Shown here one piece after another: positions 36,101 to 48,140 of a DNA stretch of 64,000 bases (position 1 is its first letter; every line of letters begins with the position of its first letter). This DNA is from Cercis canadensis (lineage: Eukaryota; Streptophyta; Magnoliopsida; Fabales; Fabaceae). Location of the stretch: positions 1-64,000 of the forward strand of contig QAOA01002050.1 of assembly GCA_003255065.1 (NCBI GenBank), read 5' to 3'. The position numbers and the translations under genes were made by a program. Under the pieces are notes generated by a model. It was given only the letters and a program-made list of their open reading frames with translations, was not told where the DNA came from and ran no database searches.

Positions 36101-37454
36101 TTACAGATGACCATGAAACTTCGGCAAATTAACCTTAATAGTTTTTTATGATCGTATGAACCTTTTTAAGAACTTTTGGGCTTGCCTATTAGCAAAAGAA
36201 TTCACATGCTTCGAGTCATCATTAAAATAACCATGGCTAGAACCTCGTTCACTCTAGGCTTCCTGACATTCAAGACACATGGTCAGCTCCTCAACTTATC
36301 TTTGAAGCGCCTGAATTTTAGCATCACGTTCATCACCCATATTCTCCATCATTGGGTTACATCTTCTATGTCTACATCTTCCTCTTCTTGCTGCTATGAG
36401 AAAAAAGGAAACAAATGCCAAGAGCGTAACTTAAGCTCTGATACCAAATGATGAGGGAGGAAATAAGGAAAATGAAGAACACAAAGATTATGCTAAATTC
36501 CACTTCACAAAGTTGGGATCAAAGAGAAAAATAGATAACCTTTATTCTAAAATGTATTATCAAAATGTTCAAATATTCAAGTCTGACTTCTCTCACTTGA
36601 TACAAGTTATTTATAAGCTCTAAATAACACATTTCACTAGGAAATATAAATGAAAAAATAAATACATAAAGCTAATAACAAGAAACAACAATTCTCAACA
36701 TACAACTTCTAAGGTATCACTTTAAAGCTTTAGAACTCTCCATTTATTTGGAATCTAATCACAAGTTATGCCACCAAACATGGATGAATATGATTCTTCT
36801 AGACAAAGTTATGATAGAAATACTGAACACTGCCCAATTCAACAAATTTGCACTTTTTTGAAGCACTACAATGAATACAAAGTCTTCCACTTTCTTAAAT
36901 GACTTCAATTTTGTTTAGACCTCATTATTGCACTACATCATAATACTCCAGAGGTGATAAAATAACTCGTCTTTGAGTTAAGTTTCATTTCAAATCAAAA
37001 ACCTTTGTTGAAAGCTTTTCAAGCAACATGAACCAAAAATTGGCTCTCATTTTGTCACGTTGAACTTGACATTTTTCACACCAAATGAAAAGATACATAG
37101 AATATTTGAAGCTCTTGAAATTCTTCCCATGTGTATTATCTATACGATATACAATCAACATATACTTCAATTGCATCTTCATTTGATTCCTAAGTTGAAT
37201 CAAATGTCGAATAGAATTGGAATGCATTAAATCAACCCCAATAAAACCAACGTACTCCATTCTTGAAAACTATAGAAAATTTGAAATTCTAGAGAATATT
37301 AAACTGCTTAAAATATCTTTATCCGAAAAATCTTTAGAAATATCAACAATCTCTAAATCTTGATGTTTCACATAAACATTATCTTGTAATTTTATGACTT
37401 CTTCATGATTGATCAATTGAGGACATGTTTCTTTATTAGGAACGTCTAATGACC

Positions 37455-38240
37455 ATTTTAACTCATCCTTATCTTTGAGCATGAAAAAAGAAGGAATTGT
37501 AATAAATATTTTCTTACCTTTTCCATTTGTTTTGGCTGTTTCAACTTCCAATGTCTTTGGTGTTGTCTTGACACAACTTGTCTCCAGATTCTCATTTTCC
37601 TCTTGAAATGAAGAAATTTATTTCTCTTCTTCATACTCATCAAAAATAGAATTATCTTCGTGTTCGTTGTCATTAAACTCTTCCAAGTTAGATTGTTAAG
37701 AGGGACAAGAATATGATGAATGCCCAAGCTCCCAACATGAAAAATAATGATTAGAAGAATTGATGTTCTTGCCTTCAAAATTGTAGCTTGATGGTTTTTT
37801 CTCTTTGTTGTTTCTACTAAGCTCTCTAACATTCCTAAAATTAGGTTTGTTGATTAAACATGTTTGATATTGTCTTGCTGATTGAAAATTTTTTCTACTA
37901 CTAGCAGCAACATTACATATGGAATTAGCTATACTCTTCATCATTCTTCATCATAAAGTAATAATTTTTTTTCTTTGCTACAAAGTATTAGATTGTATAA
38001 AAAGACTTTGTGCAAAACTTAAAAGAAGGAAATTGTCATGTAACATTGCCTTCATCTTCTCCAAAGAAGCAATCTTAAGCTTCCCTTCTCGCAATCTCAA
38101 CTCTTGGATTTTGTGTCACCAAGGAGATGCATAACCATGAAACCTATTGCAACAAGCTTCACATTCTGATTTTCGGAAATTTCTTTGTACTCAAAGAACT
38201 TTTCCATGGCTTTAAGCCAATCTAAAAACTCTTCCGGTTG
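37455..38240 (-). pseudogene. gag remnant, unit 2 of the tandem element
   Basis: Parallel in sequence and position to the gag remnant of unit 1, and likewise interrupted. It includes a knuckle-like SCWELGHSSYSCPS segment near 37740-37696. It lacks the MITE found in unit 1 and preserves the empty site near 37738. Confidence 0.65.
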
Positions 38241-39226
38241 TATGTAGGCGACCATAAAACTCCGGCAAATCAATCTTATTAGTTTCTAATGATCATATGA
38301 ACCTCTTTAAGAAGTTCTGAGTTTGCCTATTGGCAAAAGGATTCACATACTGGAATAACCATGGCTGAAACTTCGTTCACTCCTAGATTCCTAATGCTCA
38401 AGATGCATGGTTAGTTCCTCATCTTGTCTTCGAAGTGCCCGAATTTCCGCATCACGTTCATCACCCATATTCTCCATCATTGGTTTACTTCTTCTATGTT
38501 CACCTCTTCCTCTTCTTGTTGCCATGAGGAAAAAGGAAACAAATGTCAAAAGTATAACTCAAGCTCTAATACCAAATGATGAGGGAGGAAATATGGTGTG
38601 GGATGTACTCAAAGGTATGCTAAATTGCACTTCACAAAGTTGGAATCAAAGAGAGAAATAGATAATTTTTATTCTCAAATGTATTATCAAAATATTCAAA
38701 TATTCAAGTCTCCCTTCCTTCACTTGATACAAGCTATTTATAAGCTCCAAATAACACATTTCACAAGGAACATAAATGGGAAAATAAATACATATAACTA
38801 ATAATAAGAAACTACAACTCTCAAGATACAACTTCAAAGGCGTCACTTTAAAGCTTCAGAACTCTCTACTTGCTTCGAATCAGATCAAGAGTGATAACTT
38901 GTTGGAAATCTAAGTAAGTTTATTTTCCAATGCCACTAACCATGCATGAATCAGATTGTTCTATACAAAGTTATGATAGAAACACTAAACACTGTCTAGT
39001 TCAGCGAATATGCACTTGTTGAAGCACTACAATGAATACAATGTGTTTCACTTTCTTGAATGACTTCAATTTTGATTAGACCCCATTATTGCACTACAAC
39101 AATTGCCCTGTGCACCCAGTAATATTTATACATGTACATATCCTTATAGCCATTCATCACATTTTCAAGTTACCCAGCCATATTCAATTCATTCCTATGA
39201 TAACATCAATTTAATCTTTTTTAAAT

Positions 39227-40827
39227 AGAATAAACTTAAAATTTGTGTCCCTAAAAGATTCAAACTTTAATAAAATAGTCATTAAAAGAACAATAATTAC
39301 AAAATAGTTATTCAATCATCCACATACTAACAAAATAGTCAATTGTTACTGACGTCTGTTAACAAGTGATGAAAGTGATGACGTGTCACTGTAAGTTAAA
39401 AAGGGGATGTTAAAAGTGATGACGTCTGTTAACATGTTAACAAGTGGCATGTTCAAATTCTAATTGACAAAGAGTAAGTTCCAACTAGACTCATGATATG
39501 TAAAAGTAATTTAAAAAATTGGTTGAAAAAAAGGGGAAGAAGCAGCTCTCTCTCTCTCTCTCTCTCTATTTTAGCTTTGTTTTTCTCTTGACGTTTTGGT
39601 TGAAATGGAGAAGCACAATTGCAAGCTTTGAGAATGAACTTCTCTAATGGCAAAGCCATGGGCTATAAGAGAGAATGGCGTTTCGGGTCGTTCTAACTTA
39701 GCAGAGTTTTAAAGTCACTTACAAGCTCAACATACCAAATTTGACCAAACAAGGATACCCGAGTTCATTAATGGCCTATGTTAACAATACCCGCCAGTGA
39801 AGACTTTGTTATCAATTGGGGGAGGTGGCAACAAACTAACTATGTTCACAACCATGGCGAAAACCCAACGAATCCTCAGAATATTCATCAATTCTGCAAT
39901 CCAAGTGGCTTGCTAATATAGGTTTGATGGAAGTGACTTGGATTGTGAATTCCTAGTGAACAAGAAAGACATGGCTAACCTTGCTCTGTTATACAGAGAA
40001 TGATATGAAGCTCTGGTTTTAAATGCTAAGATTCACCAAAAACCACACTTGCTTTTAACATCTACAGTGTACTATGCCTCAAGAATGGTGGGACTCGGAT
40101 ATGAGCCAATTCTTTATGTGATTTGACTACATAGGTCCTAGAACAATTTCATTGGGATGAACCTAGCACTATATGATCTCAATAGCACTATAAGCACCCA
40201 CTACAAGTGGATGTGCCACCTGAAAAGCTCGTAATGGGTTTGTTGTTATATGGGCAAACATGGGAGCTTCAGGATCTGAATCTTCATTGGATTGGGACAG
40301 TGGTTGGGGTTGGACTTGGGAATGTTGGTACTATGGATTATAACAAAGTCATGGAGTTTAATGATGCTAATGTTGTTTATGAAGTTCTGGAAGGAAGAGC
40401 TCTATAGTCATTAGTCAAAAATAAAAGAGCACCACTTTCTCATAGTGGTGTGAGAGTCAAAGCTTCAAGTTTGATTTGGGAAATTAGGGATTTGGGTGGA
40501 GGTGGGCAGAAGCATATCAAAGGGAAAAAGGAAGGAAGAACAGCACCGTGCCTTTTGATTCTCCTCTTTTTTCAATTATTTTTTAAATTGCTTTTATAAA
40601 TCATAAGTCTAGTTGACACTTACTCTTTACTAATTAGGATTTTAATGTGCCACGTAACCGGTTAACAATGGCACATCACTTTTGAAGCTTGTTAATAGAC
40701 CTTAGTAATAATTGACTATTTTGTTATGGATATTGATGATTGAATGACTATTTTGTAGTTTTTATTCTTTCAAAGAATATATTATTGAAATATGAATATT
40801 TGAGGGATGCAAATGTACGTTTATTTT
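39227..40827. mobile_element. Pack-MULE carrying a GH18 chitinase fragment
   Basis: Inverted repeats of about 200 bp begin 'agaataaacttaaaatttg' on the left and, reverse-complemented, 'aaaataaacgtacatttg' on the right. Both share 'acaaaatagtcattcaatca'-like blocks. The flanks 'tttttaaat' (39218-39226 and 40828-40836) form a 9-bp duplication, although it is low complexity. A (TC)n run lies near 39545-39567. There is no transposase, and the cargo is a decayed class V chitinase. Confidence 0.8.
39700..40440 (+). pseudogene. Captured class V chitinase (GH18) pseudogene
   Basis: Plus-strand frames show the GH18 order. GYPSSLMAYVNN-like text is followed by a GGGGNK-type block near 39820, then FDGSDLDCEFLVNKKDMANL (39922-39981) corresponding to the DGxDxDxE catalytic signature. 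KPHLLLTSTVYYASRMVGLG follows, then VPPEKLVMGLLLYGQTWELQ (40213-40272) and GTMDYNKVMEFN. The general-acid Glu is kept, but the usual Trp before it is Cys. Stops and frame changes occur between blocks, and the C-terminal barrel strands are lost. Plant GH18 enzymes cleave chitin oligomers in the apoplast; this copy cannot be functional. Confidence 0.8.
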
Positions 40828-40836
40828 TTTTTAAAT

Positions 40837-42600
40837 ACAATATACTCAAAAGTCATGATAAATAACATAGTAATAGGTACGGAAATTAATATTGTATTAG
40901 TTTTCCCAATCTTAGTAAGAAATGGGTTGAAAAAAGTACCAAACAAGAGGACTATTTCCTTTATTCTTATGATATGTCAAATCACATGCAATCAGATTCA
41001 AAACTTTGAATTGAATAGGAACACTAAATCATTGACCCTTCAACAAGTGAAACCTTCCAAGTACAATCTTTCCAAAGAATCATAAAAAACAAAAACTTAA
41101 AAACTGATCTTCAAGTTAATTTTTTTTTTTTTTTTTACTTATGTTATCCTTTACCCACATATCAGGAAACAAAATAGCATCTTTGGCCATTCTCATTTAC
41201 ATTTGATGAGATAGATACTCATTGAAGGAAATTTGAAAGTACTATGAGTGCTAGTTTTTTATAGACAAATTGTGAATATGAACAACTTGTACACTATGAA
41301 ACATTCCATTTAGTAAAAAAATTGAACATGTGTATTAAAATAAAAAGAAATTGGTTTATTACATAGAAATATGCAATTATAAACATCCTCTATCATAAAA
41401 TACAAATAATAATTGCAATAAAGTGTTAACATGATTATGGTAATATTTAATCTATTATAGTATATTCACTGTTATTGAGAAATATAATTCAAGTATAAAA
41501 ATTTGAAAAACTTACTCAGGATTCTCAGATTTTGAGAAAATGCAGGCAGCAACCATATGTATGTCTAGCTTTAAAATTCAACAAAATCTGGTATGAAGTA
41601 ATGCTCTACCCACTGAAATTGCAAATAAACTAATGTAATTGACAGAATAATATGTGTGTCTTGCAAATAATTTAAATGAAGTCATATACACTTGAGGCAC
41701 TGTGAGAGCGTTAGTTTTGATCAAGTAGTGCAATGTCTCCGTATGTTTTATTTTCCTTTATTTTTCTGGTTTGTGGGTCTGTAGTTGACTTGGGCAATTG
41801 ATGGATTTGCTTTCCTTTATTAGACTGAGATGATTTGCATGTTTCGACATGGAGAAGAGTCTTGTTGCTTTTGATTTGTTCTAAAATAAATATAGCTTTG
41901 CAAGAATAAGAGCACAAAACTAGGTTTAGTAACTTAGATACATTATATTACTACCATTCTTGCCTTCATATTGAACATTTCAATAATTTGAACCCTAGAT
42001 TGATGGCTGGTCATGTCATGGGAATCTTTATCAGATTTTGTGGCTAGGGACTTTCATGGATTTCTTTAACCCGTTGCTTGGAGATCAAGGAGTTGGGTTC
42101 TTTCTCTCCTCGCTAGATCTTTCCTTTCTACTAGTGCCCAACTCGTCCAAGTATTGGAAATTGTCTTATGTGAAGGTCTGGGTTGGCCTGCATGAGTCGA
42201 TATTATCTTTGTCTAGGTTTACAGTGCTACGAGTTAAGGAACCATGACATGCATCTGAATAGTCAAAACCAGGTATCACAGATGCAATTTATTGTTTGCT
42301 TCTTTCTAAAAATTTGGAGCAGTGGCCCTGGTTTTCATATTTTATTTTTCCAACAGTGGTACACAAGTAGGAAACGATGTGGTTCAAGGACTTAATGGAG
42401 GGTTTTAGTTCAACCTCCCATTTTGGCATTGCCTTCTAATAGAAGAATTAAAAAATGTGAATATGACATTAATGCATGCTAGGAGGGTAAAGCAGAGTAT
42501 TAAAGTAGTTAAATTGTATACAGCTCTCTTCCTTGTGAGTTGTTGAACGTGGTTTGAAGATTCATCATTCTCAAAATGATCAGTGCCATTAGTGGTATCA
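40837..42600. other. Intergenic, no recognised gene
   Basis: AT-rich sequence without a motif I can name. Open frames at 40807-41085 and 42038-42395 show no recognisable domain. Its right side merges into the LTR of the copia element. Confidence 0.4.
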
Positions 42601-42615
42601 TTCAGATCCAATAAG

Positions 42616-42771
42616 ACCATGAAAAGTATAAGGTATGTAGGACCATGAAAAGTATATGATGCGTAGGATCATGAAGGGTAATTAATGTGTAAGACCATGA
42701 AAAATACATGGTACGTAGGACCATGAAGGGTGATTGGTATAGGTAGGACCACATAGATTATATGGTACATA
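42616..42771. repeat. 26-bp tandem repeat in copia LTR, six units
   Basis: Units starting 'accatgaaaagtatatgatg' or a variant begin at 42616, 42642, 42668, 42694, 42720 and, slightly shifted, 42748. Confidence 0.85.
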
Positions 42772-44018
42772 GTGAGACTATAGAGAAATAAGATAGATCA
42801 GAATGGCCATGTACATAGTTGTACAACACCTCTTTTATTAGCATAGGATTACATCAATTCTGCCTTGAGGTTAGGCAGCCTTAAGTACAGAGTTAATACA
42901 CTATTTATACATTATGAAATAATTGGAGAATAAAGCCAATGACGTAGGAATTGATTGTTGTTCCTAATTTTAGCTTGTGACCACTTGACACCTTCCTTCA
43001 AATTGACGCTGGTGAGTCTACCAACAACAATTTACTTATTAAAAAGCAATGTCTATCATGTGTGAGTGGTTTTGTAAGGATATTTATAACTTGCAGATGA
43101 GAAGACACATGAAGAAGAGTTATCACAATTCAGTCAAATTGTTCTCGAATATAGTGGCAATCTATCTCAATGTGCTTAGCACATTCATGATAAATTGGAT
43201 TAGCCACAATTTGAATGGCACTCGTGTTGTCAGCATACAGTGGTGTTGGTGAAGATTGACGATATCTCAACTCAGAAAGTAGTCATCTAAGCCACACTAT
43301 CTGATAACACATTATTTTATACTATTTGTTTCTCTTATACTTAGTCTTTTAGTGTGTGTTTCTAGTGATTTTTATGGCTTTTAGACATNAAGGGTAATTG
43401 ATGTGTAAGACCATGAAAAATACATGGTACGTAGGACCATGAAGGGTGATTGGTATAGGTAGGACCACATAGATTATATGGTACATAGTGAGACTATAGA
43501 GAAATAAGATAGATCAGAATGGCCATGTACATAGTTGTACAACACCTCTTTTATTAGCATAGGATTACATCAATTCTGCCTTGAGGTTAGGCAGCCTTAA
43601 GTACAGAGTTAATACACTATTTATACATTATGAAATAATTGGAGAATAAAGCCAATGACGTAGGAATTGATTGTTGTTCCTAATTTTAGCTTGTGACCAC
43701 TTGACACCTTCCTTCAAATTGACGCTGGTGAGTCTACCAACAACAATTTACTTATTAAAAAGCAATGTCTATCATGTGTGAGTGGTTTTGTAAGGATATT
43801 TATAACTTGCAGATGAGAAGACACATGAAGAAGAGTTATCACAATTCAGTCAAATTGTTCTCGAATATAGTGGCAATCTATCTCAATGTGCTTAGCACAT
43901 TCATGATAAATTGGATTAGCCACAATTTGAATGGCACTCGTGTTGTCAGCATATAGTGGTGTTGGTGAAGATTGACGATATCTCAACTCAGAAAGTAGTC
44001 ATCTAAGCCACACTATCT
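42674..44018. repeat. Two near-identical 629-bp copies, 86 bp and one N between
   Basis: 42674-43302 and 43390-44018 align without indels at a constant offset of 716, with very few base differences. The junction has 86 bp beginning 'tgataacacattattttata', which looks like an LTR start, and then the N at 43389. Both copies cover the copia LTR and the RNase H end. Confidence 0.9.
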
Positions 44019-45655
44019 CTGAGCATGCAAATGACATCACCAAGTATTCAGCTTCAATAGAGGATTTGGACGCTTATTTTTGTTTCTTACTTCACCAAGA
44101 GACTAAGGCATCTCCTAAGAACATACACCATCCTATTGTAGAACAACGAGTGTCCAAACACCTTCACAATTTGCATTACTATAACCCTTCAACTCCATTG
44201 CCAATCCACAAGGAAAGAAGAGTCCAACATTTGAAGTTCCTTTTAAGTACCGAATGATTCGATAGACAACAACTAGGGGCAAATATCAAGGAGTAGTCAT
44301 GAATTGGCTAACTTATTTATAGCAAATGAAATATTATTGCGTGTGGAAGTGGCATAGATAAGGCTTCCTACCAATTGGCAAAAATGGAGGCATAGGCAAA
44401 AGTTCTCCTTCATCCTTCTTGAGTTTGCAGTTAACTTCCATTGGAATATCAAGAGGTGGCTTGTGACGAAGTGCAGCCAAATCAACAAGATCTTGGATAT
44501 ATTTGTGTTGATTGACGAATATTCCTTTAAGGGAAGAATGAAACTCCAAACCCAAAAAGTGATGTAATTTTCCCAATTCTTTCATATGAAAATGTGTTTG
44601 TAGAAGAATGTGTAGCTACTGAATTCCATGTGTCACTTCCAGTGACCATCATGTCATCCATATAGACAAGCAAAATGGTAACCCCATGTGAACTATATTT
44701 CAAAAATAGAGAAGCATCATATTTACTTTGTTGGAACCCATAATTCAAAATCACTTGCCAAAATTTTGAGAACTGAGCTCATGGAGCTTTTCTAAGGCCA
44801 TACAAGGATAGTTGTAGTCAACAAACTAAATTAGGTGATGTAAGAATGAGGCATTGTGGAGGTTGCATACACATTTCTTCTTGAGTATCACCATGAAGGA
44901 ATGCATTCTTCACATCTAATCAATATATTGGCCAATAATAGGAGGCTGCATTCGTTGAAAGTTTATTTGTAATCAATCCCAAATTCTTGATGATTACCAA
45001 GAGCAACAAGACATGCCTTGTATTTGTCTAGAGATCCATTAGGTATAAGTTTCACGGAATAAACCCATTTGCAAGCAATTGAGACAATCATAGAAGAACA
45101 AGACACAAGATCCCAAGTATTATTTTCAACAAGCAGAGCTTCTAGTTCTTCACGCCATTGCTTTTTGCCAACAACCAAACTGGGAAGCTTGCGTGTAGGA
45201 GGAAGGAATTGTAATATTAGAAGCTAAAGGAAGAAGAGAATAAAGAGGATAACCATACCTATCTAGAGGACAATATGTCCATGAAGAGCAACAAATAAGA
45301 ACATTAGGGGAAGGCATATGGGGATCTATCATGGTAGGTGAAGAGCTAGGGGTGGTTCTGTTACAGAGTCTAGAGGACTATAGACATGGGAGCTACAACA
45401 TGTGAGCATCTTTTGGTCAACAAGTATAGACATGGCTTGGCTTAAGCTTTTCAACAAGAATGAATTCAAGGAAAAAAAAAAGAGTAAAACAAATGAAGAA
45501 TAGGAAGATGATTCAGAGTTACCATAGAAGTACTCATGTTCAAGGAAGAGAACATTTTTGGAAATACGTAGCTTCTTTGCTTGGGGATTATAACATCGAT
45601 AACCTTTTTCTTTTTTTTTCAATAGCATATCCTAAGAAAACACATTTGGATTACT

Positions 45656-47500
45656 GGGTGATCAGAATTATCGTTGTTCCAATTAAATTAAACCGAATCC
45701 CCTAAACAGAATACAATATAGGGACAATTCGAGAAGTCTCTCAAGGAATGCAATAGCTAATTAACAATTTCAAGATTAAGAACATGGGATTTTTGAAACA
45801 AATTATATTTCCAAATTGTAAAAATGCAGAATTGAACAATGATTAATTCAATTAACTAAAAACATAACCTAGCTAAACAACCTTCAATAACCGGTTTGAT
45901 TCATCCTAGATTAACATGAGTAATCAAGTCCTAATGCACAACAATGCTAATTGAGTTTAATCACAATTGAAATCTCTAATTATGACTAATTGTTCCTACT
46001 GAGTTATCACTCAAGATTCGATTAACCACATGCAATCACTAATCTTGTAATCACAAGAACTAAGCAATTAGTGGATGAATCTAATAACCAAACATCAATT
46101 AGCATATCATAACTTCTATGAATTCTGACCACATATTAAAGATTAATCAATCTAAATTCTATTTCCTACTTCAAAATCCATATAAATCATAAAGATTTCC
46201 ATGAATCCATACAAAAACTAAAGCAAGGCAGAAATGCAAATAAGAATGAATTGCATTAAGTTTAATCCAATTAAGTGCAGAATCTTAAAATTCAACCGAT
46301 TAATTTAGGAGTCTTAGCTAGGTTAAAAATGTTCTACTCCTCCATGGTCATGAAATCCAAGCTCCAATGGACGAAGAAAGCTATGGTTCAGTCAGCTCCA
46401 AAATTTACAAGAGAAGAAATGAAAACTGTCTAAAACTAGAATTTCTCAGAATGAATAAAAATGCTGCCTCCTTTTAACCTAATTATAAACCTATAATTAC
46501 AATGCACACCCAAATTACCCCTAGGTTAGGTTTAAACCTATGGTCCTTAGCTTCAAATAGGCCCCAGTTTGGGCCTTATTGGGCCTGAAATGAGGGAGTT
46601 AGGCCCATTTAAGTGCACACAGTTCTCTGGACTGGTCAGTTGACTTCGAAGGAAACTATCACCATAAAAACGTCATAGTTTGGCAAAGTGGTCTTCATGA
46701 GAGTTGAATCCCTATGTCTTAGCTTTCCAATGGTGGAAGTTTCAGGTCCATAAGACTCCTACAACCAAAGTTATGGTCCAGAGTATTCAACCGGGTCAGG
46801 ACCCAGCGACAGCATCTCTGCTTGGACTTCCGGGTTATATTTGACCCACTGAATGTCCGAATTGGCCTTGGAGATCTGAATGAAAGTTGTAGATAATCCT
46901 CTTAGCTTTTCTACAAGACAATATTCATGAATTTTAGACATCCAGAACTAAATATATACCCGAAATACAAAGACAGTGTCAAAACCCTAATAATGCTGAA
47001 TAAAACAATTATGCCCAATATGAACCCAAACTAATGAAGTAAGACCAAGCCCACTCAATTAAGCATAAAAGAGGTTTAAGAAATAAAATATGGTGGTTAA
47101 CTAATGTATAAAAATACTATTTATCAAATCCTCCCACACTTATCCTTTGCACGTCCTGGGCAAACTAGAATTAAAACTAGGAAAGGAAGCAAAGAAAGAA
47201 AACAACTAAGGGACATTTTCCAACAACAACTTTCAAAAATTCAAAGTTAAGTGAGCAAGAATAACAATCAAAACTTAAAAGAATAAAAAACACTCATGAA
47301 TTTATTTCTTGTACTTTCAATTAACAAGCATGATGATTTCAAATGAAATGAAATAGACTAAAAATGATAGAGCCTCACAAAATACACTCTCAATCCCTCA
47401 AGTGTTTAAAGGGCAAGTGTTTCACTCAAATCAACTTGTGGACACCTGTGGACATCATATTCCATCCAGTAAACCAAAAAAAAAAAAAAAAGTAAAAATA
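45656..47500 (-). mobile_element. Ty3/gypsy-type 3' LTR with adjoining 3' internal sequence
   Basis: The minus strand reads '...gataagtgtgggagga' (a purine tract near 47130-47150), then an LTR beginning TGATAAATAG at 47126 and running to about 45659. The G/T-rich purine tract after 'aggacgtgcaaa' is typical of the 3' end of Athila/Tat-type elements. No coding domain is present. It appears inserted into the copia pol; a second LTR was not found, so it is partial. Confidence 0.55.
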
Positions 47501-47501
47501 N

Positions 47502-48132
47502 TTATAAACAAACAATTCATAAGCAAACAAACAGTTCATCCAGACTATCCCAAATGTGCATCAATTCATAAATAAATAACCTAAATCCACTAAATGAAGC
47601 AAACACAAAATTTAAATAGCAAGGGTTTGCACAACATACCCAGAAACAGCGAACCCGATTCGTGCGAAGCTGCGAGCCTACGAATGCGATGGAGCAAGAG
47701 AAGGAGGCGAGGCCGGCGGTGAAGCTGTGCGAACTGCGATTCTGCGAAGGAGCCAAGGAGGCGACTGGCGAGGGCGGCGACTGGCGATGCGAGGGCGGCG
47801 ACTAGCAATGCGAGGGAGAGACCGAGAGAAGAAAGGGAGAGACCGAGAGAGGAAAGGGAAAGATCGAGAGTGATTTAGGGTGGGGGAACCGGATTGGGAA
47901 TTTAGGATTTACTGATTTAGGGATTTCAGATTTGAATTTTTTTTTTTTTTTTTTAATAAAGGAAACAACGGGCAGGTCAGCCCGCCCCGACCCGATCCCA
48001 ACCCGTAACCCAAACGGAGCGGGCTCAGAAACCCGTTTTCAAACGGGCCAACAAAACCTTAACCCAACCCAACCCTTTTGCATGGCGGGACGGGCCAACC
48101 CGACGGGCCCAACCCATTTTGACAGCTCTAAC
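47502..48132. mobile_element. Possible hAT-like element end with GC-rich segment
   Basis: 47640-47870 is GC-rich with simple 'gcgaggg' repetition. 47970-48132 carries the 'cccgacccgatcccaacccg' and 'cccattttgacagctcta' text typical of a widespread plant hAT terminus; the reverse complement starts TAGAGCTGTCAAAATGGG. The left terminus and an 8-bp duplication were not identified. The Tat/Ogre pol begins directly after it. Confidence 0.4.
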
Positions 48133-48140
48133 GGTGTTAC

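Larger units (their letters stand above)
33692..39101 (-). mobile_element. Tandem LTR-gag-LTR-gag-LTR element without pol (TR-GAG-like)
   Basis: Three LTR copies of about 490-525 bp occur at 33692-34206, 36449-36940 and 38577-39101. Each begins 'tgatgaggg' and ends in CA. Primer sites of the TGGTATYAGAGC type adjoin the middle (36446-36435) and right (38574-38563) copies, so the unit reads on the minus strand. Each internal region holds a Ty3/gypsy-style gag portion and no protease, reverse transcriptase or integrase. The middle LTR is shared by both units, as expected from unequal recombination between LTRs. Both gag regions look decayed, with several breaks. No matching target duplication is seen at the outer ends (actac and attgc). 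Confidence 0.8.
42610..45655 (-). mobile_element. Ty1/copia element, 3' part (pol and 3' LTR), broken
   Basis: The minus strand carries, from right to left, a reverse-transcriptase start (WREELEALLVENNTWDLV, then CKWVYSVKLIPNGSLDKYKA), an RT box (LLVYMDDMMVTG), LGKLHHFLGLEF and a copia RNase H (SSIEAEY and HIEIDCHYIREQ-type blocks). A purine tract 'ttgaaggaagg' comes next. The 3' LTR then begins TGTCAAGTGG at 42990 and contains a TATAAATAG-type box near 42908. The right side is truncated by the LTR at 45656. Several breaks are present. One N at 43389 lies within a duplicated part. Confidence 0.8.

Noticed and set aside
40807-41085. 92-codon open frame (+) at the right end of the second Pack-MULE
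   Set aside because: It begins inside the terminal inverted repeat and runs into AT-rich sequence without motifs.
47590-47808. Ala/Leu-rich minus-strand frame in GC-rich sequence
   Set aside because: Produced by 'gcgaggg' simple repetition; several frames are open at once and no domain is visible.
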